Origin: Anaeroplasmataceae bacterium
GTDB lineage: Bacteria > Bacillota_I > Bacilli_A > Acholeplasmatales > Anaeroplasmataceae
Length of the DNA: 64,000 bases
Direction: 5' to 3'
NCBI GenBank assembly: GCA_029057785.1
Contig: JAIDZC010000018.1
Coordinates: 1-64,000, forward strand
The notes under the pieces were generated by a model that had not been told where the DNA came from, ran no database searches, and was given only the letters and a program-made list of their open reading frames with translations. How positions within the stretch are numbered: position 1 is the stretch's first letter; every line of letters begins with the position of its first letter. This document shows positions 7,577 through 17,115 of this stretch, in pieces. A program made the translations under genes and the position numbers.

Positions 7577-7667
7577 ATATATAGAGCAAGGTAAGTTAAG
7601 ATAGACATAAATGATAGCTAGTTCAATACATAAAAGTGATTGCGGTTCTTTTTATGGGAGGTACATT

Positions 7668-10600
7668 ATGGCACTTTTTTCAATTGTCAAAAGAAAAAAT
7701 AAAAAAGTTAATAAGACTGAAAATATAGAAATTATTTCAAAAAATGAAGAACCTAAAGAGGTAAAACAAATTTTGTCTATCTATGATGAGTATGAAAAAA
7801 TTTTGGGACAAGATAGATTCATATCGAGAAAAGATATGTTATCTTTTTCTTTAAAGTATGAAGAAGATATAAAATTTCTATGTGAACTAGATAAAAGAGA
7901 ATTATTATTAGGTATTTGTAAAGACACTCCTTATGATGAAGTTAAGAATAAATTAAATATTTTAAGAAATATAGATGTGAATATTGAAAAAAGAAATCAT
8001 TATTATGTTGAAAATGAAAAGAATAAGTATAAGTCTTATTTTGATACGATTTTAAATTCATGTGATCCAAACATCTTATTAGATGATGATCAAAGAAATT
8101 GTATTGTTTATGATGAAGATTATTCTTTGGTAATTGCAGGTGCAGGTGCAGGTAAAACTACGACTATCGCTGCCAAGGTGAAATATTTAGTAGATAAAAA
8201 AGGAATACTTCCAGAGGAGATTTTAATTGTTTCATTCACTAATAAGGCAGTAGATGAGTTAAAGGAGAGAGTAAATAAGCAATTGAATATTTCCTGCCCA
8301 ATTACAACTTTTCATTCTGCGGGAATAGCTATAATAAAAAAAGACAAGCCAAATGAAAAAATCCAAGCTGTATCTGAAGGTTTTTTATATGTTGCAGTGA
8401 GAGATTATTTAAAGGATGGAATCAAAATGAATCCATCCTTGATAGATAAAGTGATACTTCTCTTTGGTACATATTTTGAAACTCCATTTCAAGAAGGTAG
8501 TTTAAAAGACTTCTTTACTTATTTATCAAGATCTGATTTTTCTACTATGAAAAGTAATTTAGGCGAATTTAATCAGCAAATAATTGATAAAAGAACTAAA
8601 AAACTTTATACAATTAATGATGAAAGAGTAAGATCTCAGCAAGAAGTACAGATAGCAAACTTTTTATATATAAATAATATTGACTATAAATATGAAGATT
8701 CATACGAATTTAATATGCAGAATAGTGATAAAATTTATACTCCTGATTTTCATATTTTTCAGAACAATTTAAATTATTACGTTGAACATTTTGCTTTATC
8801 ACAAAAAGGAGAAAACTCTAGGTTTACTGAATTTGAAATCCAAAAATATAAGAAAGCTATTAATGACAAAGTAAAACTTCATAGAGCTAAAGGGACAAAC
8901 CTCATATATACTTGGTCTAAATATAATGATGGCAGATCTCTTTTGGAGCATTTAGAAGAGGAACTATGTAAAGCAGGATTCGTTTTAAAAAGAAAATCGA
9001 CAGAAGAAATATTTGATAAGCTAAGTGCTAATGAGGAAAATAAATATATTGCTCCATTAATTAAACTTTTATGTTTATTTATTTCAAATTTTAAAGTTAA
9101 TGGATATAATGAATCTACATTTGCCAAAATGAAGAATGATATGGATAATGTTAGAACTAATCTATTTTTAGATTTAGCTTATGGTGCTTATCTTTTTTAT
9201 CAACAACGACTTTCTACAGCTAATAGAGTAGATTTTTCTGATATGATAAATGAGTCTGCTAGACTACTGCAACAGAAAAAGGAATTAAAAGAAAAATTAC
9301 CTTTTAAATATATAATAGTTGATGAATATCAAGATATTTCAAGGCAACGTTTTGACTTGACAAAAGCTTTGTCTGATGTATGTGATGCAAAAATTGTGGC
9401 GGTTGGGGATGACTGGCAATCTATTTATGCTTTTAGTGGCTCTGATATTACACTCTTTACGCAGTTTAAAGAAAAGATGGGTTATGCAAAAGAATTGAAA
9501 ATTGTAAAGACCTATCGTAATCCTCAAGAAGTGATAGATATAGCAGGTAATTTTGTACAAGAAAATACTTCACAAATAAAAAAGGAATTAATCTCTCCTA
9601 AGCATATTGATAAACCAGTGGTGATTTATTCATATAATGATGATTATCAAGACTTAAAAGAAAAAGGCTTTAAGAATGAGATGGAAGCTAGAGCCAAGAT
9701 GATTGAGGATGTAATAGGAAAAGTGGTATCTTATAATACAGTTGAGGGAAAATCTAAGAAATCATCTATTCTTTTAATTGGGCGATATAATTTTGATGCA
9801 CATAAATTAGGAAATACAAAATATTTTTGTTATGATGAAAATAAAAAAACTATAAGTTCAAATAAATATCCAAATGTCAATATTGAATTCTTAACAGCTC
9901 ATAGTTCAAAAGGACTAGGATATGATAACGTAATTATTATAAATGCAATAGATACTTTATTTGGGTTTCCAGCACAGTTAGAGATTGATCCAGTACTAAA
10001 ACTAGTTATACAAGAAGATTCTGCCATCGAATATGCTGAAGAGAGAAGATTGTTTTATGTTGCAATGACTAGAACCAAAAACAGAGTTTTTATAGTGGCA
10101 CCATCTACAAGACCATCTCAGTTTATTCTAGAGCTAAAAGAAAAATATTCAAAAGTTGAGCTTGTTGGTGAATTAAATCCTAAGTATAAATATATTAATA
10201 ATAAAATTTGTCCTATTTGTGGATATCCATTACAATTGAAATATAATCCAAATTATGGCTTGAGATTATATATGTGTACCAATGAACCGGAAATTTGTGA
10301 ATTTATGACAAACGACATTCATGGAGGTAAAATGGCGATTTGTAAATGTGACTCCTGTAAAGATGGTTATTTGATTGTTAAGCAAAGTAAAACAAATGCA
10401 TATTTTTTAGGATGTACCAACTATTATAGCATAAATTGTACTCGTCAAATTTCTAAAAGTGAATACTATAGAAAGCATAATTTAGTTGATAAAGAATTTG
10501 ATTTAAATGAGTTAATAAATAAGCAAGTCTCAATAAAGAATAATGATAATGAGACTCTAGCAATTCATGATAGTTGTGTTGAAGCAAAGACTGAAATTGA

Positions 10601-11054
10601 GCCAAAAGAAGCTACTATTGCAATAGATTTAAATGAGTTTCAAAAGTTTTATGATGCCTTGTTAGAATATAGAAATTTAAAAGCTAGTCGTCCAGGAAGA
10701 AGATTTTATGTTTTACCAGAAGAGATTATTTATACAATATACAAAGAAATGCCTTTAACAATTAAAGAACTTGCTAATATAAAAGGTATAGGCGAAATAA
10801 AGTTAGAGCGGTATGGAGAAGATTTGATTTCAATAATTAATAATCACTTGAATTTAAAAGAAATTCCAAGACCAATAGTATCTAGAGCCCAAGATAATAG
10901 AGAATTAATTGGAAACAAATGGACATCTTCTGAAGAAAAACAATTAATTGAAGAATTTTCTCATGGGATGAAAATGCCAGAAATTGCAAAGATTCATTCT
11001 AGAACAACAGGCGGAATTAGAGCAAGATTGAAGAAATTAGGTGTTATTGAATAA
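7668..11054 (+). CDS. Helicase-IV-like SF1A helicase with inserted PD-(D/E)xK nuclease fold
   Basis: The Walker A motif AGAGAGKTT is near residue 157. The 1B region carries an inserted nuclease-like domain at about 315-420: E-x-x-IANFL, YKYE, then YTPDFHI and YYVEHF. The same insertion is known in E. coli helicase IV. VDFSDMI, IIVDEYQDIS (about 550), GDDWQSIYAFSGSD and TYRNPQEV match HelD strongly. RRLFYVAMTRTKNRVF is motif VI. Beyond the helicase lie two four-Cys zinc ribbons (about 845-935), an HRDC domain (about 985-1060) and a C-terminal Myb/SANT-like helix-turn-helix (NKWTSSEEKQLIEEF). The 1128 aa length counts from ATG 7668, which follows GGGAGGT; ATG 7611 has no ribosome site. It probably processes DNA ends and is likely the sensor for the RES protein downstream. 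Confidence 0.88.
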   Translation: MALFSIVKRKNKKVNKTENIEIISKNEEPKEVKQILSIYDEYEKILGQDRFISRKDMLSFSLKYEEDIKFLCELDKRELLLGICKDTPYDEVKNKLNILRNIDVNIEKRNHYYVENEKNKYKSYFDTILNSCDPNILLDDDQRNCIVYDEDYSLVIAGAGAGKTTTIAAKVKYLVDKKGILPEEILIVSFTNKAVDELKERVNKQLNISCPITTFHSAGIAIIKKDKPNEKIQAVSEGFLYVAVRDYLKDGIKMNPSLIDKVILLFGTYFETPFQEGSLKDFFTYLSRSDFSTMKSNLGEFNQQIIDKRTKKLYTINDERVRSQQEVQIANFLYINNIDYKYEDSYEFNMQNSDKIYTPDFHIFQNNLNYYVEHFALSQKGENSRFTEFEIQKYKKAINDKVKLHRAKGTNLIYTWSKYNDGRSLLEHLEEELCKAGFVLKRKSTEEIFDKLSANEENKYIAPLIKLLCLFISNFKVNGYNESTFAKMKNDMDNVRTNLFLDLAYGAYLFYQQRLSTANRVDFSDMINESARLLQQKKELKEKLPFKYIIVDEYQDISRQRFDLTKALSDVCDAKIVAVGDDWQSIYAFSGSDITLFTQFKEKMGYAKELKIVKTYRNPQEVIDIAGNFVQENTSQIKKELISPKHIDKPVVIYSYNDDYQDLKEKGFKNEMEARAKMIEDVIGKVVSYNTVEGKSKKSSILLIGRYNFDAHKLGNTKYFCYDENKKTISSNKYPNVNIEFLTAHSSKGLGYDNVIIINAIDTLFGFPAQLEIDPVLKLVIQEDSAIEYAEERRLFYVAMTRTKNRVFIVAPSTRPSQFILELKEKYSKVELVGELNPKYKYINNKICPICGYPLQLKYNPNYGLRLYMCTNEPEICEFMTNDIHGGKMAICKCDSCKDGYLIVKQSKTNAYFLGCTNYYSINCTRQISKSEYYRKHNLVDKEFDLNELINKQVSIKNNDNETLAIHDSCVEAKTEIEPKEATIAIDLNEFQKFYDALLEYRNLKASRPGRRFYVLPEEIIYTIYKEMPLTIKELANIKGIGEIKLERYGEDLISIINNHLNLKEIPRPIVSRAQDNRELIGNKWTSSEEKQLIEEFSHGMKMPEIAKIHSRTTGGIRARLKKLGVIE

Positions 11055-11089
11055 ATAATTACAAGTTATTTTATAGTAGGAGAAATATA

Positions 11090-12355
11090 ATGAAAATAGA
11101 TGAATTAAAAATCGAGTCAAAGAAGTGTGAAACCTTTTTAGATTGGATAAAATTAGAGAAAAAATTAAAGGTTTCAGACTTTTTTTTGACTAACTTTCAA
11201 AGACTTAGGGGTGTAATGAAAGTTAAAAAAAACAAAATTAGATTTTCGTTTTCATATAGAAACAATTATTTTCTTTTCTTAATAACAAATAGTTATATGG
11301 ATTTTAAGATTGATAACATAAAAATTTATCATTTAAATTTTTTATTTGATTATAAATATAAAGAAATTAGTACAAGGGACATTTATAAGTATATTGACAC
11401 AATTGCTTGTAGTGTAGAAATAGCATTTAATGCTAATCAATTAGATTTTGAAGAGAAACTTACAAAAGCTTTGTCATTTGGAGAAAAACTGGATACGATG
11501 CAATGTTTGTCAATAGATGATTTACATAAAATTTTAAATTACGGCAATGTACACTTAGATTTTTTATCATTTAAATTTAATGGAGAAACTCATTTTTATA
11601 GAATTCGAGCAAATGCTCAACATGCAGATATAAAGAGAACAAAAGACTGTTTGGCTCCACCTTTTGAACTTGTGACGAAACAAGAAAGATTTAATCAAAA
11701 GAAAGAAAGTATTTTATATGGAAGTTTATTTTCACCAAACCCTTGTTTTCAAGAGACAAATTTAAAATTGGGTGAGAAATACATTTTTTTAAAAGGAACT
11801 TTAATTGAAGACCTGAAACTGACAGGATTTATAAACCCAGGCTTGGATTATTTTATAGAAAATAAAGAACAAGATTTTATTGTCAACCTGTTAAATATTT
11901 TTAAAATGAGCAAGGTTGAGAAAATAACTCAAATAAGCGTTGATGAACAAAATAACATATATGATTTAACAAATTATTTAAAGACTTATGCATGTAAATA
12001 TGTGAAGCAGGATGGCTTTTTATATTATTCATCAAAAACCCAAGTGAATTATAATGTTGCACTAAATAATAATAGAAAGATTAAAATAAAAGAAATATAT
12101 GAATGTTTTACTTTAAATGATTTTGATGAGTATAATCAATGCATAAATTCGGTTTATGAAGCAAAAATTAATAATGATAATATCACATGGCTAAAGAGAA
12201 TAAAACCTCAATTGGACTATTGCTCTAATTTTCCAACTAGTGATATGGGTGATAATAGTAAATATTATTTGAATAAGCAATTACGTGAAATAGAAATATT
12301 GAATGGGGATCCCATCGGATATGACGTGAATGGGAGGTCTTTAAAAAAGAAATAG
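11090..12355 (+). CDS. RES-domain protein, putative NAD+-consuming effector
   Basis: The central part of this 421 aa protein reads like a RES domain: HFYRIRANAQ (about 169-177, Arg171), then QERFNQKKESILYGSLFSPNPCFQE (about 198-222), which fits R-x-N-x-x-x-x-x-x-L-Y-x-S with the conserved Glu222. RES proteins such as Xre-RES toxins bind NAD+ and split it. The N-terminal 160 residues and the C-terminal 180 match nothing I know. No Xre antitoxin is encoded nearby. Instead the gene follows a helicase by 35 bp, so it is probably held inactive until the helicase senses foreign DNA. The domain call is by pattern; activity and control are inferred. Confidence 0.6.
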   Translation: MKIDELKIESKKCETFLDWIKLEKKLKVSDFFLTNFQRLRGVMKVKKNKIRFSFSYRNNYFLFLITNSYMDFKIDNIKIYHLNFLFDYKYKEISTRDIYKYIDTIACSVEIAFNANQLDFEEKLTKALSFGEKLDTMQCLSIDDLHKILNYGNVHLDFLSFKFNGETHFYRIRANAQHADIKRTKDCLAPPFELVTKQERFNQKKESILYGSLFSPNPCFQETNLKLGEKYIFLKGTLIEDLKLTGFINPGLDYFIENKEQDFIVNLLNIFKMSKVEKITQISVDEQNNIYDLTNYLKTYACKYVKQDGFLYYSSKTQVNYNVALNNNRKIKIKEIYECFTLNDFDEYNQCINSVYEAKINNDNITWLKRIKPQLDYCSNFPTSDMGDNSKYYLNKQLREIEILNGDPIGYDVNGRSLKKK

Positions 12356-12500
12356 ATAATATTTATAGTGAAGTTTAGTTTTGTTTATTTAGCTAAAGAA
12401 AATTTAAGCGAAATAATGAAAGATCAATTGAATTTACATTAATTGGCTTGTTAAGCGGTTCTATGCGTGATATTTGCAATATAAAAATGAAAATAAAATC

Positions 12501-12528
12501 TTGCTTTTTGTAAAAAAAAGTGTAAAAT
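12501..12528 (+). promoter_or_regulatory. Promoter of candidate RNA 1
   Basis: TTGCTT (12501-12506), 16 bp spacer, TAAAAT (12523-12528). The G at 12535, seven bases after the -10, starts GCACAACG. Confidence 0.5.
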
Positions 12529-12534
12529 ATAACT

Positions 12535-12637
12535 GCACAACGTAAATACTAAGGGGTGTATAATCCTTCGTTGTGCAAAACTATAGGAATACACCCTGCA
12601 GATTTTTTTCACATGTTTATTGACATGTGTTTTTTTT
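12535..12637 (+). ncRNA. Candidate pseudoknotted small RNA (about 100 nt) upstream of the helicase-HNH operon
   Basis: The unit runs from a promoter to a terminator. It contains an A-B-A'-B' pseudoknot: GCACAACG (12535-12542) with CGTTGTGC (12569-12576), and GGGTGTAT (12554-12561) with ATACACCC (12589-12596). The segment CCTTCGTTGTGCA (12565-12577) is fully complementary to TGCACAACGAAGG (12653-12665), the first bases of the next transcript. CTATAGGAATAC (12581-12592) is fully complementary to GTATTCCTATAG (12732-12743) in that transcript's leader. It looks like a small RNA that pairs with the leader of the downstream defence operon. Protein-binding inverted repeats are the alternative. Confidence 0.5.
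12610..12637 (+). terminator. Terminator of candidate RNA 1, overlapping the next promoter
   Basis: CACATGT (12610-12616), 6-base loop, ACATGTG (12623-12629), then eight T. The -35 hexamer of the following promoter (12620-12625) lies inside this hairpin. Confidence 0.75.
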
Positions 12638-12647
12638 GTGTTATAAT
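12620..12647 (+). promoter_or_regulatory. Promoter of the helicase-HNH operon
   Basis: Consensus TTGACA (12620-12625) and TATAAT (12642-12647) with a 16 bp spacer. The predicted start at 12654 again begins GCACAACG, which also forms an inverted repeat with 12565-12577. A protein binding this repeat would sit on the start site. Confidence 0.75.
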
Positions 12648-12880
12648 AAATATGCACAACGAAGGTAACCACGTTTGGTTCCACCCCAAAAAGGTTTGTT
12701 ATAAATAATATAGCAAGTCTGAGTAGGTTTTGTATTCCTATAGGTACAAGAGAATATTGTACTTATAAAAAGATTAGAGAGACTATGTTTAATATTTTAA
12801 TGCGCGCAAAGTAGAATTTTTTAATATTTTTATTTTGTTCAATTTTTTCTTGCCAAATTTGATAAAATGGAGGAGATAAT

Positions 12881-15388
12881 ATGGATGTCAAATTGAAATT
12901 AAATCATTTTTCTGATCTTTCTGAAGAATCACTTTATTATATACAAAGTGTAAGAATGTTAGGAAATAGGTTTGTTAAGATTACTACTAATGAATTAAAA
13001 GTACAATATGATAAAAAGGATAATAGACTTATCAGATCCATAGACAATCTAAAATTGATTTATGAATTAGAGCATGGATGCTTATTATTATTGGGTAATT
13101 TAGGTTGTACTTTTAGAGATGGCTTTAAAGGAGAATTTTTCTGTAAGAAGGTCATAATAGAAGAAAATACTAATTTTATGGATATTAGAGGTGCAGAGGC
13201 ATATATTGATTTTTCAGATCCTTTAAATGCAATCTCTAATGATGATTTTTATGAGGAATTGGAAGAACTTAAAAACAATCCAGATTTAGTTTATAATATT
13301 GGTCAATTTGATGAGTTTATGGAATTGTTTCAGTTTTATAAGAGTTTATCAAGTGAATTAAGCAATAATATTTCTTATGAGATAAGTCGCATTTCAAAAG
13401 AGTATTGCTTTATTTCTATAAATGAAAAGGATTTTGATTTAGAGTATAAAGAAGAAGTGCTTGATAATAACAATGTATTAATAGGCTATAGATTTGAAGA
13501 GTATCAATATGAGCAACTAAAAAACGATTTAAAGGACAAGGTTTCTTTTCTATTTGACATTGAAATAAAAGGAGATAGTGAAGCATTTAGAAAAATCAAA
13601 AGTATAGGTTTAGAAAATATTTATTTATCAGAGTTTAAAGTCATTACTGAAAAAGAAATATCTAAGATTGTTCAGGTTCAAATTTATAATTTATATTGTA
13701 CAAAGGATAAAATCATTATATCTGGAGAATTGAAAAACAATGATTTAAAAGAATTCACTTTCCTTAATTTGTATGATATGGGACAGAAAATCAAAGTGGA
13801 ATCTATTGACAATTCTTTAAAATTGATTAAACAGGGAGCAACTGGATCTGCAAGTGAGTTATTAAGATATTTAATCGGAGATGAACTAATGCCCAATCAT
13901 CCACGTCATACTAATCGAAACATGGAAAAATATATGGATGGATTAAATGAATCCCAAAGACAAGCATTTTTAATGGCTATAGATGGTTCTCCAGTAAGCT
14001 TAATCAAAGGACCTCCTGGAACTGGAAAAACGCATGTTATAAATGCAATTGTTCAGTATATTACAAAAGAACTAGAAGAAAAAGTTATTATTTCTTCTCA
14101 AACTCATATTGCTATTGATAATGTTTTGGATAAATTGATGAGTAATAGTGATGCGATTATACCAAATCGTATAACAAACAGAAAAAATAAATATAGTGGT
14201 TCGGAAATTGATAAAACATTATATAGAACATGGGGACTTAGTTTTTTTGAACATAATAAAAAAGCTTCTAATTCATCCTTGGCTTCTAAAATCGCTTCTG
14301 ATATTAATAATTTTAAAGGCGAACCGAAGTTTATCTATTCTTTAGAAACAGAACCATCTGAATATTCAGTGATTGGTGCAACAACAACTACAAGTGCAAT
14401 TGCAGGGAAAAAGGGACTTGAAGTATTAAGAGGATATAATTGGCTGATCATTGATGAGGTTTCTAAGTGTCCAATTACAGAAGTATTAAGATATTTGCCC
14501 TATGTAGAAAAAATCATTATGGTGGGCGATGATTTCCAATTGGCTCCATTATTGGAGTTTACAAAAGAGGAAGTAGAGAATTTACCTTCATATGATGAAG
14601 ATTTATTTGAAAAGCTTAAGAGCATGTATGAAAATTCTGTTTTTGCAAAAACATTAGAAAAAGCAAAAAAGTGCAATCGTGTGGTTCAATTAAATGAAAA
14701 TTATCGTTCTGTAAAAGATGTTTTAGAATTATATAATGTATTTTATAATGGTTCTTTGATAGGAAGAAGAGAAGAAATCAATCCATTAAAAGTAGAGATT
14801 AATTCAAAACGTTTAAAACCAGAATGTGATGTCTTTTTTGTTGAAGTCAAGAATGGCAAAGAAGTTTTAGAGGGAACTTCGCGATATAACATAGAAGAAA
14901 TCAATGCAACAAGAGATATTTTGAAAGAATTAGTTGAAACGACTGTAAATCCAGAAAAAGTTTCTATTGCAGCAATATTTCCTTATGCAGCTCAAATTAG
15001 TAAATTTCATAAATTAAACATTGATTTAATCAATAAAGCTAAACAAGTATTTAAATCATTTGAAATTGATACAGTGGATGCATTTCAAGGGAAAGAAGCC
15101 GACATTGTTTTATGTAATACAGTCGTTGCTGATGCCACAAAGAGAAATTTCCTTAATGATTTTAGAAGAATCAATGTATCTATGTCTCGTGCAAAAGATA
15201 AGTTGATTGTTTTTGGTAATAGCATAATACTATCCAAAATAGAAATGAGCATATTAGGAGGACCTAAAAGAAGATTCTTTAAGGATATTATTGATTATAT
15301 AAAGTCTCATAATGGGAACATAACTTATGATGGAGGAATTCGAGATGAAATTACAAGCAAAACTACAATTAAATTTGCAAAGTATTAG
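12881..15388 (+). CDS. SF1B (Upf1/Dna2-like) helicase of a putative defence operon
   Basis: The first ~350 residues of this 835 aa protein match no family I recognise. The helicase part has Walker A GPPGTGKTHVI (about 376), SSQTHIAIDNVLDKL (Ia), Walker B WLIIDEVSK (about 523), GDDFQLAPLLEF (III), LNENYRS (IV), TVDAFQGKEADIVL (V) and INVSMSRAKDKLIVFG (VI). These are diagnostic of the AAA_11/AAA_12 type and complete, so it should be an active ATP-dependent helicase. ATGGAGGAG precedes the ATG. The next gene starts 44 bp before this stop, which implies translational coupling with a protein of unknown function and an HNH nuclease. The likely role is handling invading DNA or RNA. Confidence 0.85.
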   Translation: MDVKLKLNHFSDLSEESLYYIQSVRMLGNRFVKITTNELKVQYDKKDNRLIRSIDNLKLIYELEHGCLLLLGNLGCTFRDGFKGEFFCKKVIIEENTNFMDIRGAEAYIDFSDPLNAISNDDFYEELEELKNNPDLVYNIGQFDEFMELFQFYKSLSSELSNNISYEISRISKEYCFISINEKDFDLEYKEEVLDNNNVLIGYRFEEYQYEQLKNDLKDKVSFLFDIEIKGDSEAFRKIKSIGLENIYLSEFKVITEKEISKIVQVQIYNLYCTKDKIIISGELKNNDLKEFTFLNLYDMGQKIKVESIDNSLKLIKQGATGSASELLRYLIGDELMPNHPRHTNRNMEKYMDGLNESQRQAFLMAIDGSPVSLIKGPPGTGKTHVINAIVQYITKELEEKVIISSQTHIAIDNVLDKLMSNSDAIIPNRITNRKNKYSGSEIDKTLYRTWGLSFFEHNKKASNSSLASKIASDINNFKGEPKFIYSLETEPSEYSVIGATTTTSAIAGKKGLEVLRGYNWLIIDEVSKCPITEVLRYLPYVEKIIMVGDDFQLAPLLEFTKEEVENLPSYDEDLFEKLKSMYENSVFAKTLEKAKKCNRVVQLNENYRSVKDVLELYNVFYNGSLIGRREEINPLKVEINSKRLKPECDVFFVEVKNGKEVLEGTSRYNIEEINATRDILKELVETTVNPEKVSIAAIFPYAAQISKFHKLNIDLINKAKQVFKSFEIDTVDAFQGKEADIVLCNTVVADATKRNFLNDFRRINVSMSRAKDKLIVFGNSIILSKIEMSILGGPKRRFFKDIIDYIKSHNGNITYDGGIRDEITSKTTIKFAKY

Positions 15389-16775
15389 TAATACCATTGT
15401 AGTATCTTATAACACATATGAAAAAGCATCTTTTGATCAATACTTGGCTGTCTCTGTTGTAAGCAACACCTCCATAACAAGCCGAGCAGAAAAATATATT
15501 GATGATATTACTGGTAAAGGAAGCTTAAACGCTCATTTTAAAAAAATGATTCAACGAGCTCAAAAATTTGATGATGATACAAAACGGAAAATATTAGATA
15601 GTTCTTTATATCCAACTGTAAAAATTGACAAATCAAATCATTATACGTATTATCCAGATTTTAATGTTTCGATTTTTAATAAAAGGCATTTCAAGGGAGA
15701 TTTGAAAAAAAAATCTCAAGAAGATATGCAAAAAATTTTATTAATGGATGAAGATGTTATAGATATTGATTATGATAAGAAAGAACATTTTCAAAAGGAT
15801 ATGTATTTGGTAGAATTCGATGATTTTAAAATCAAAATAAACCTATTTAATGAGTGGTATGAGTTGAAAGATTCAAGATTTCAAGATTTAATATCTTATG
15901 ATATAGAAGGAATAGAAAGATATGAGGGTAGTGTATCCACTGATGCTGATGGGGAAGGATGGGTAATTCTAAGTAATAGTGCATTAAACAATTTAATCAA
16001 TATGTCGCATTTCTTTTATAATAGAGAAGGAAATCACATAGGGATTTTGACTGATTATTTAAAATTAACAAAAATAATTAAAGTTTATGGCTTATATTTT
16101 TATAAAGAAAAAATATGCTCATTTGACAAAAAAAATTCTGAATTATGTAATGAAACTTTAAAGTATTTAATAAAAACAAATTCAATAAATGAGATTAAAA
16201 CTAAAACGTTATTGAAAATATTAGAAGTAGTGGAAAATATTTCATCTCAACAAGTAATCAATTATATTTTGGATAGAAAAGAATCAAAGGAGTTAGCACT
16301 TTTTGGATTGTCCCTATTGAAGAAAGGATTAGAGATAGGTTGGACAAATACTACTTTAAAACAGTTTAAAGCATTTTGTTCTATGAATGATTTGAACACT
16401 CTTTACAGAGTTGCTCCGGAGATTGGATATAGTCCAATAGAACTAACGAAAATAGATGATAATTTGTTGAATGAACAAGACAAAATTATCAAAGAAGAAT
16501 ATTTAAATAATAGGAACAAAATGATTGATGAAATCGATAGGAAGGTTGGAGCAATTACAAACTCAGGAATTCGTGAGCGTGCGAAAAAAGTAAATTCATC
16601 CGAATTTACAAAAAAATTTAATAACAAACTTAAAACAATGCTTGCCCATAAGAAAGACGACATAAAAAACTATTCGGATGATAAACTTAAGAATTATTAC
16701 GAAGAAGTAGTAGTTTTTTATGAAGACTATGTACAGATGGAAGACATAATAAAACTATATGAAGAAAGGAAGTAA
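15345..16775 (+). CDS. Unknown 476 aa protein coupled to the helicase
   Basis: I recognise no domain. ATG 15345 follows GGAGGAATTCGAG and is preferred to ATG 15327, which has no ribosome site. The N-terminal third is mixed alpha/beta with many Tyr and Asp. Residues about 205-225 read YEGSVSTDADGEGWVILSNSALN. The C-terminal 150 residues are Lys/Glu-rich and probably coiled (IIKEEYLNNRNKMIDEIDRKVG ... KLKTMLAHKKDDIKNY). No membrane segment, zinc site or nucleotide-binding motif is visible. It lies inside a four-gene operon between a helicase and an HNH nuclease, so it is probably a structural or specificity subunit of that system. Confidence 0.7.
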   Translation: MKLQAKLQLNLQSISNTIVVSYNTYEKASFDQYLAVSVVSNTSITSRAEKYIDDITGKGSLNAHFKKMIQRAQKFDDDTKRKILDSSLYPTVKIDKSNHYTYYPDFNVSIFNKRHFKGDLKKKSQEDMQKILLMDEDVIDIDYDKKEHFQKDMYLVEFDDFKIKINLFNEWYELKDSRFQDLISYDIEGIERYEGSVSTDADGEGWVILSNSALNNLINMSHFFYNREGNHIGILTDYLKLTKIIKVYGLYFYKEKICSFDKKNSELCNETLKYLIKTNSINEIKTKTLLKILEVVENISSQQVINYILDRKESKELALFGLSLLKKGLEIGWTNTTLKQFKAFCSMNDLNTLYRVAPEIGYSPIELTKIDDNLLNEQDKIIKEEYLNNRNKMIDEIDRKVGAITNSGIRERAKKVNSSEFTKKFNNKLKTMLAHKKDDIKNYSDDKLKNYYEEVVVFYEDYVQMEDIIKLYEERK

Positions 16776-16780
16776 TTGAA

Positions 16781-17092
16781 ATGTCAAAATACACAACAAT
16801 TGAAATTTGGAATGAAGTTTATGGGAATAAAGAGGATGTATATGATTATGCAGGTAGATTGATGAAAAAATCCGCTTGTGGCAATCCTGATAGCAAGTAT
16901 CATCCAACATTAGACCATATTAGACCTATATCTAAGGGAGGTAAAGATATAAAAGGAAATCTTAAAATATGTCACACACTTACCAATGAAGAAAAAGATG
17001 ATGATTTCCCTCATTGGACGGCTAATGGTAAAAAATTTAAAGCCAAAAAGAAAGATGGAGAATCAGGTTCTTATATTGTTGTACCAAATTAA
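16781..17092 (+). CDS. Small HNH endonuclease
   Basis: This 103 aa protein consists almost only of an HNH fold: LDHIRPISKGGKDIKGNLKICHTLTNEEKDD supplies the D-H pair, the Asn and the C-H...N-x-x-K ending of the HNH motif. The usual zinc-binding CxxC pairs are not complete; one Cys lies before the motif (KSACGNP). It starts 5 bp after the previous stop, with AAGGAAG as ribosome site. It would be the nuclease arm of the operon, dependent on the helicase and the 476 aa protein for targeting. The missing second strand of cysteines may mean a metal-free fold or reduced activity. Confidence 0.8.
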   Translation: MSKYTTIEIWNEVYGNKEDVYDYAGRLMKKSACGNPDSKYHPTLDHIRPISKGGKDIKGNLKICHTLTNEEKDDDFPHWTANGKKFKAKKKDGESGSYIVVPN

Positions 17093-17115
17093 AAAATGAA
17101 GGGAGGTAAAAATAA

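Larger units (their letters stand above)
12356..12880. other. Intergenic regulatory/RNA locus before the second helicase operon
   Basis: There is no ORF on either strand with a ribosome site. The 525 bp hold two forward promoters whose predicted transcripts both begin GCACAACG (12535 and 12654), a terminator between them, and several long complementary segments listed separately. The 5' leader of the second transcript is about 227 nt, unusually long for this window. Confidence 0.7.

Noticed and set aside
12451-12684. Minus-strand 77-codon ORF in the RNA locus
   Set aside because: The translation is His/Tyr/Phe-rich, lacks a ribosome site and spans the promoter, terminator and inverted repeats.
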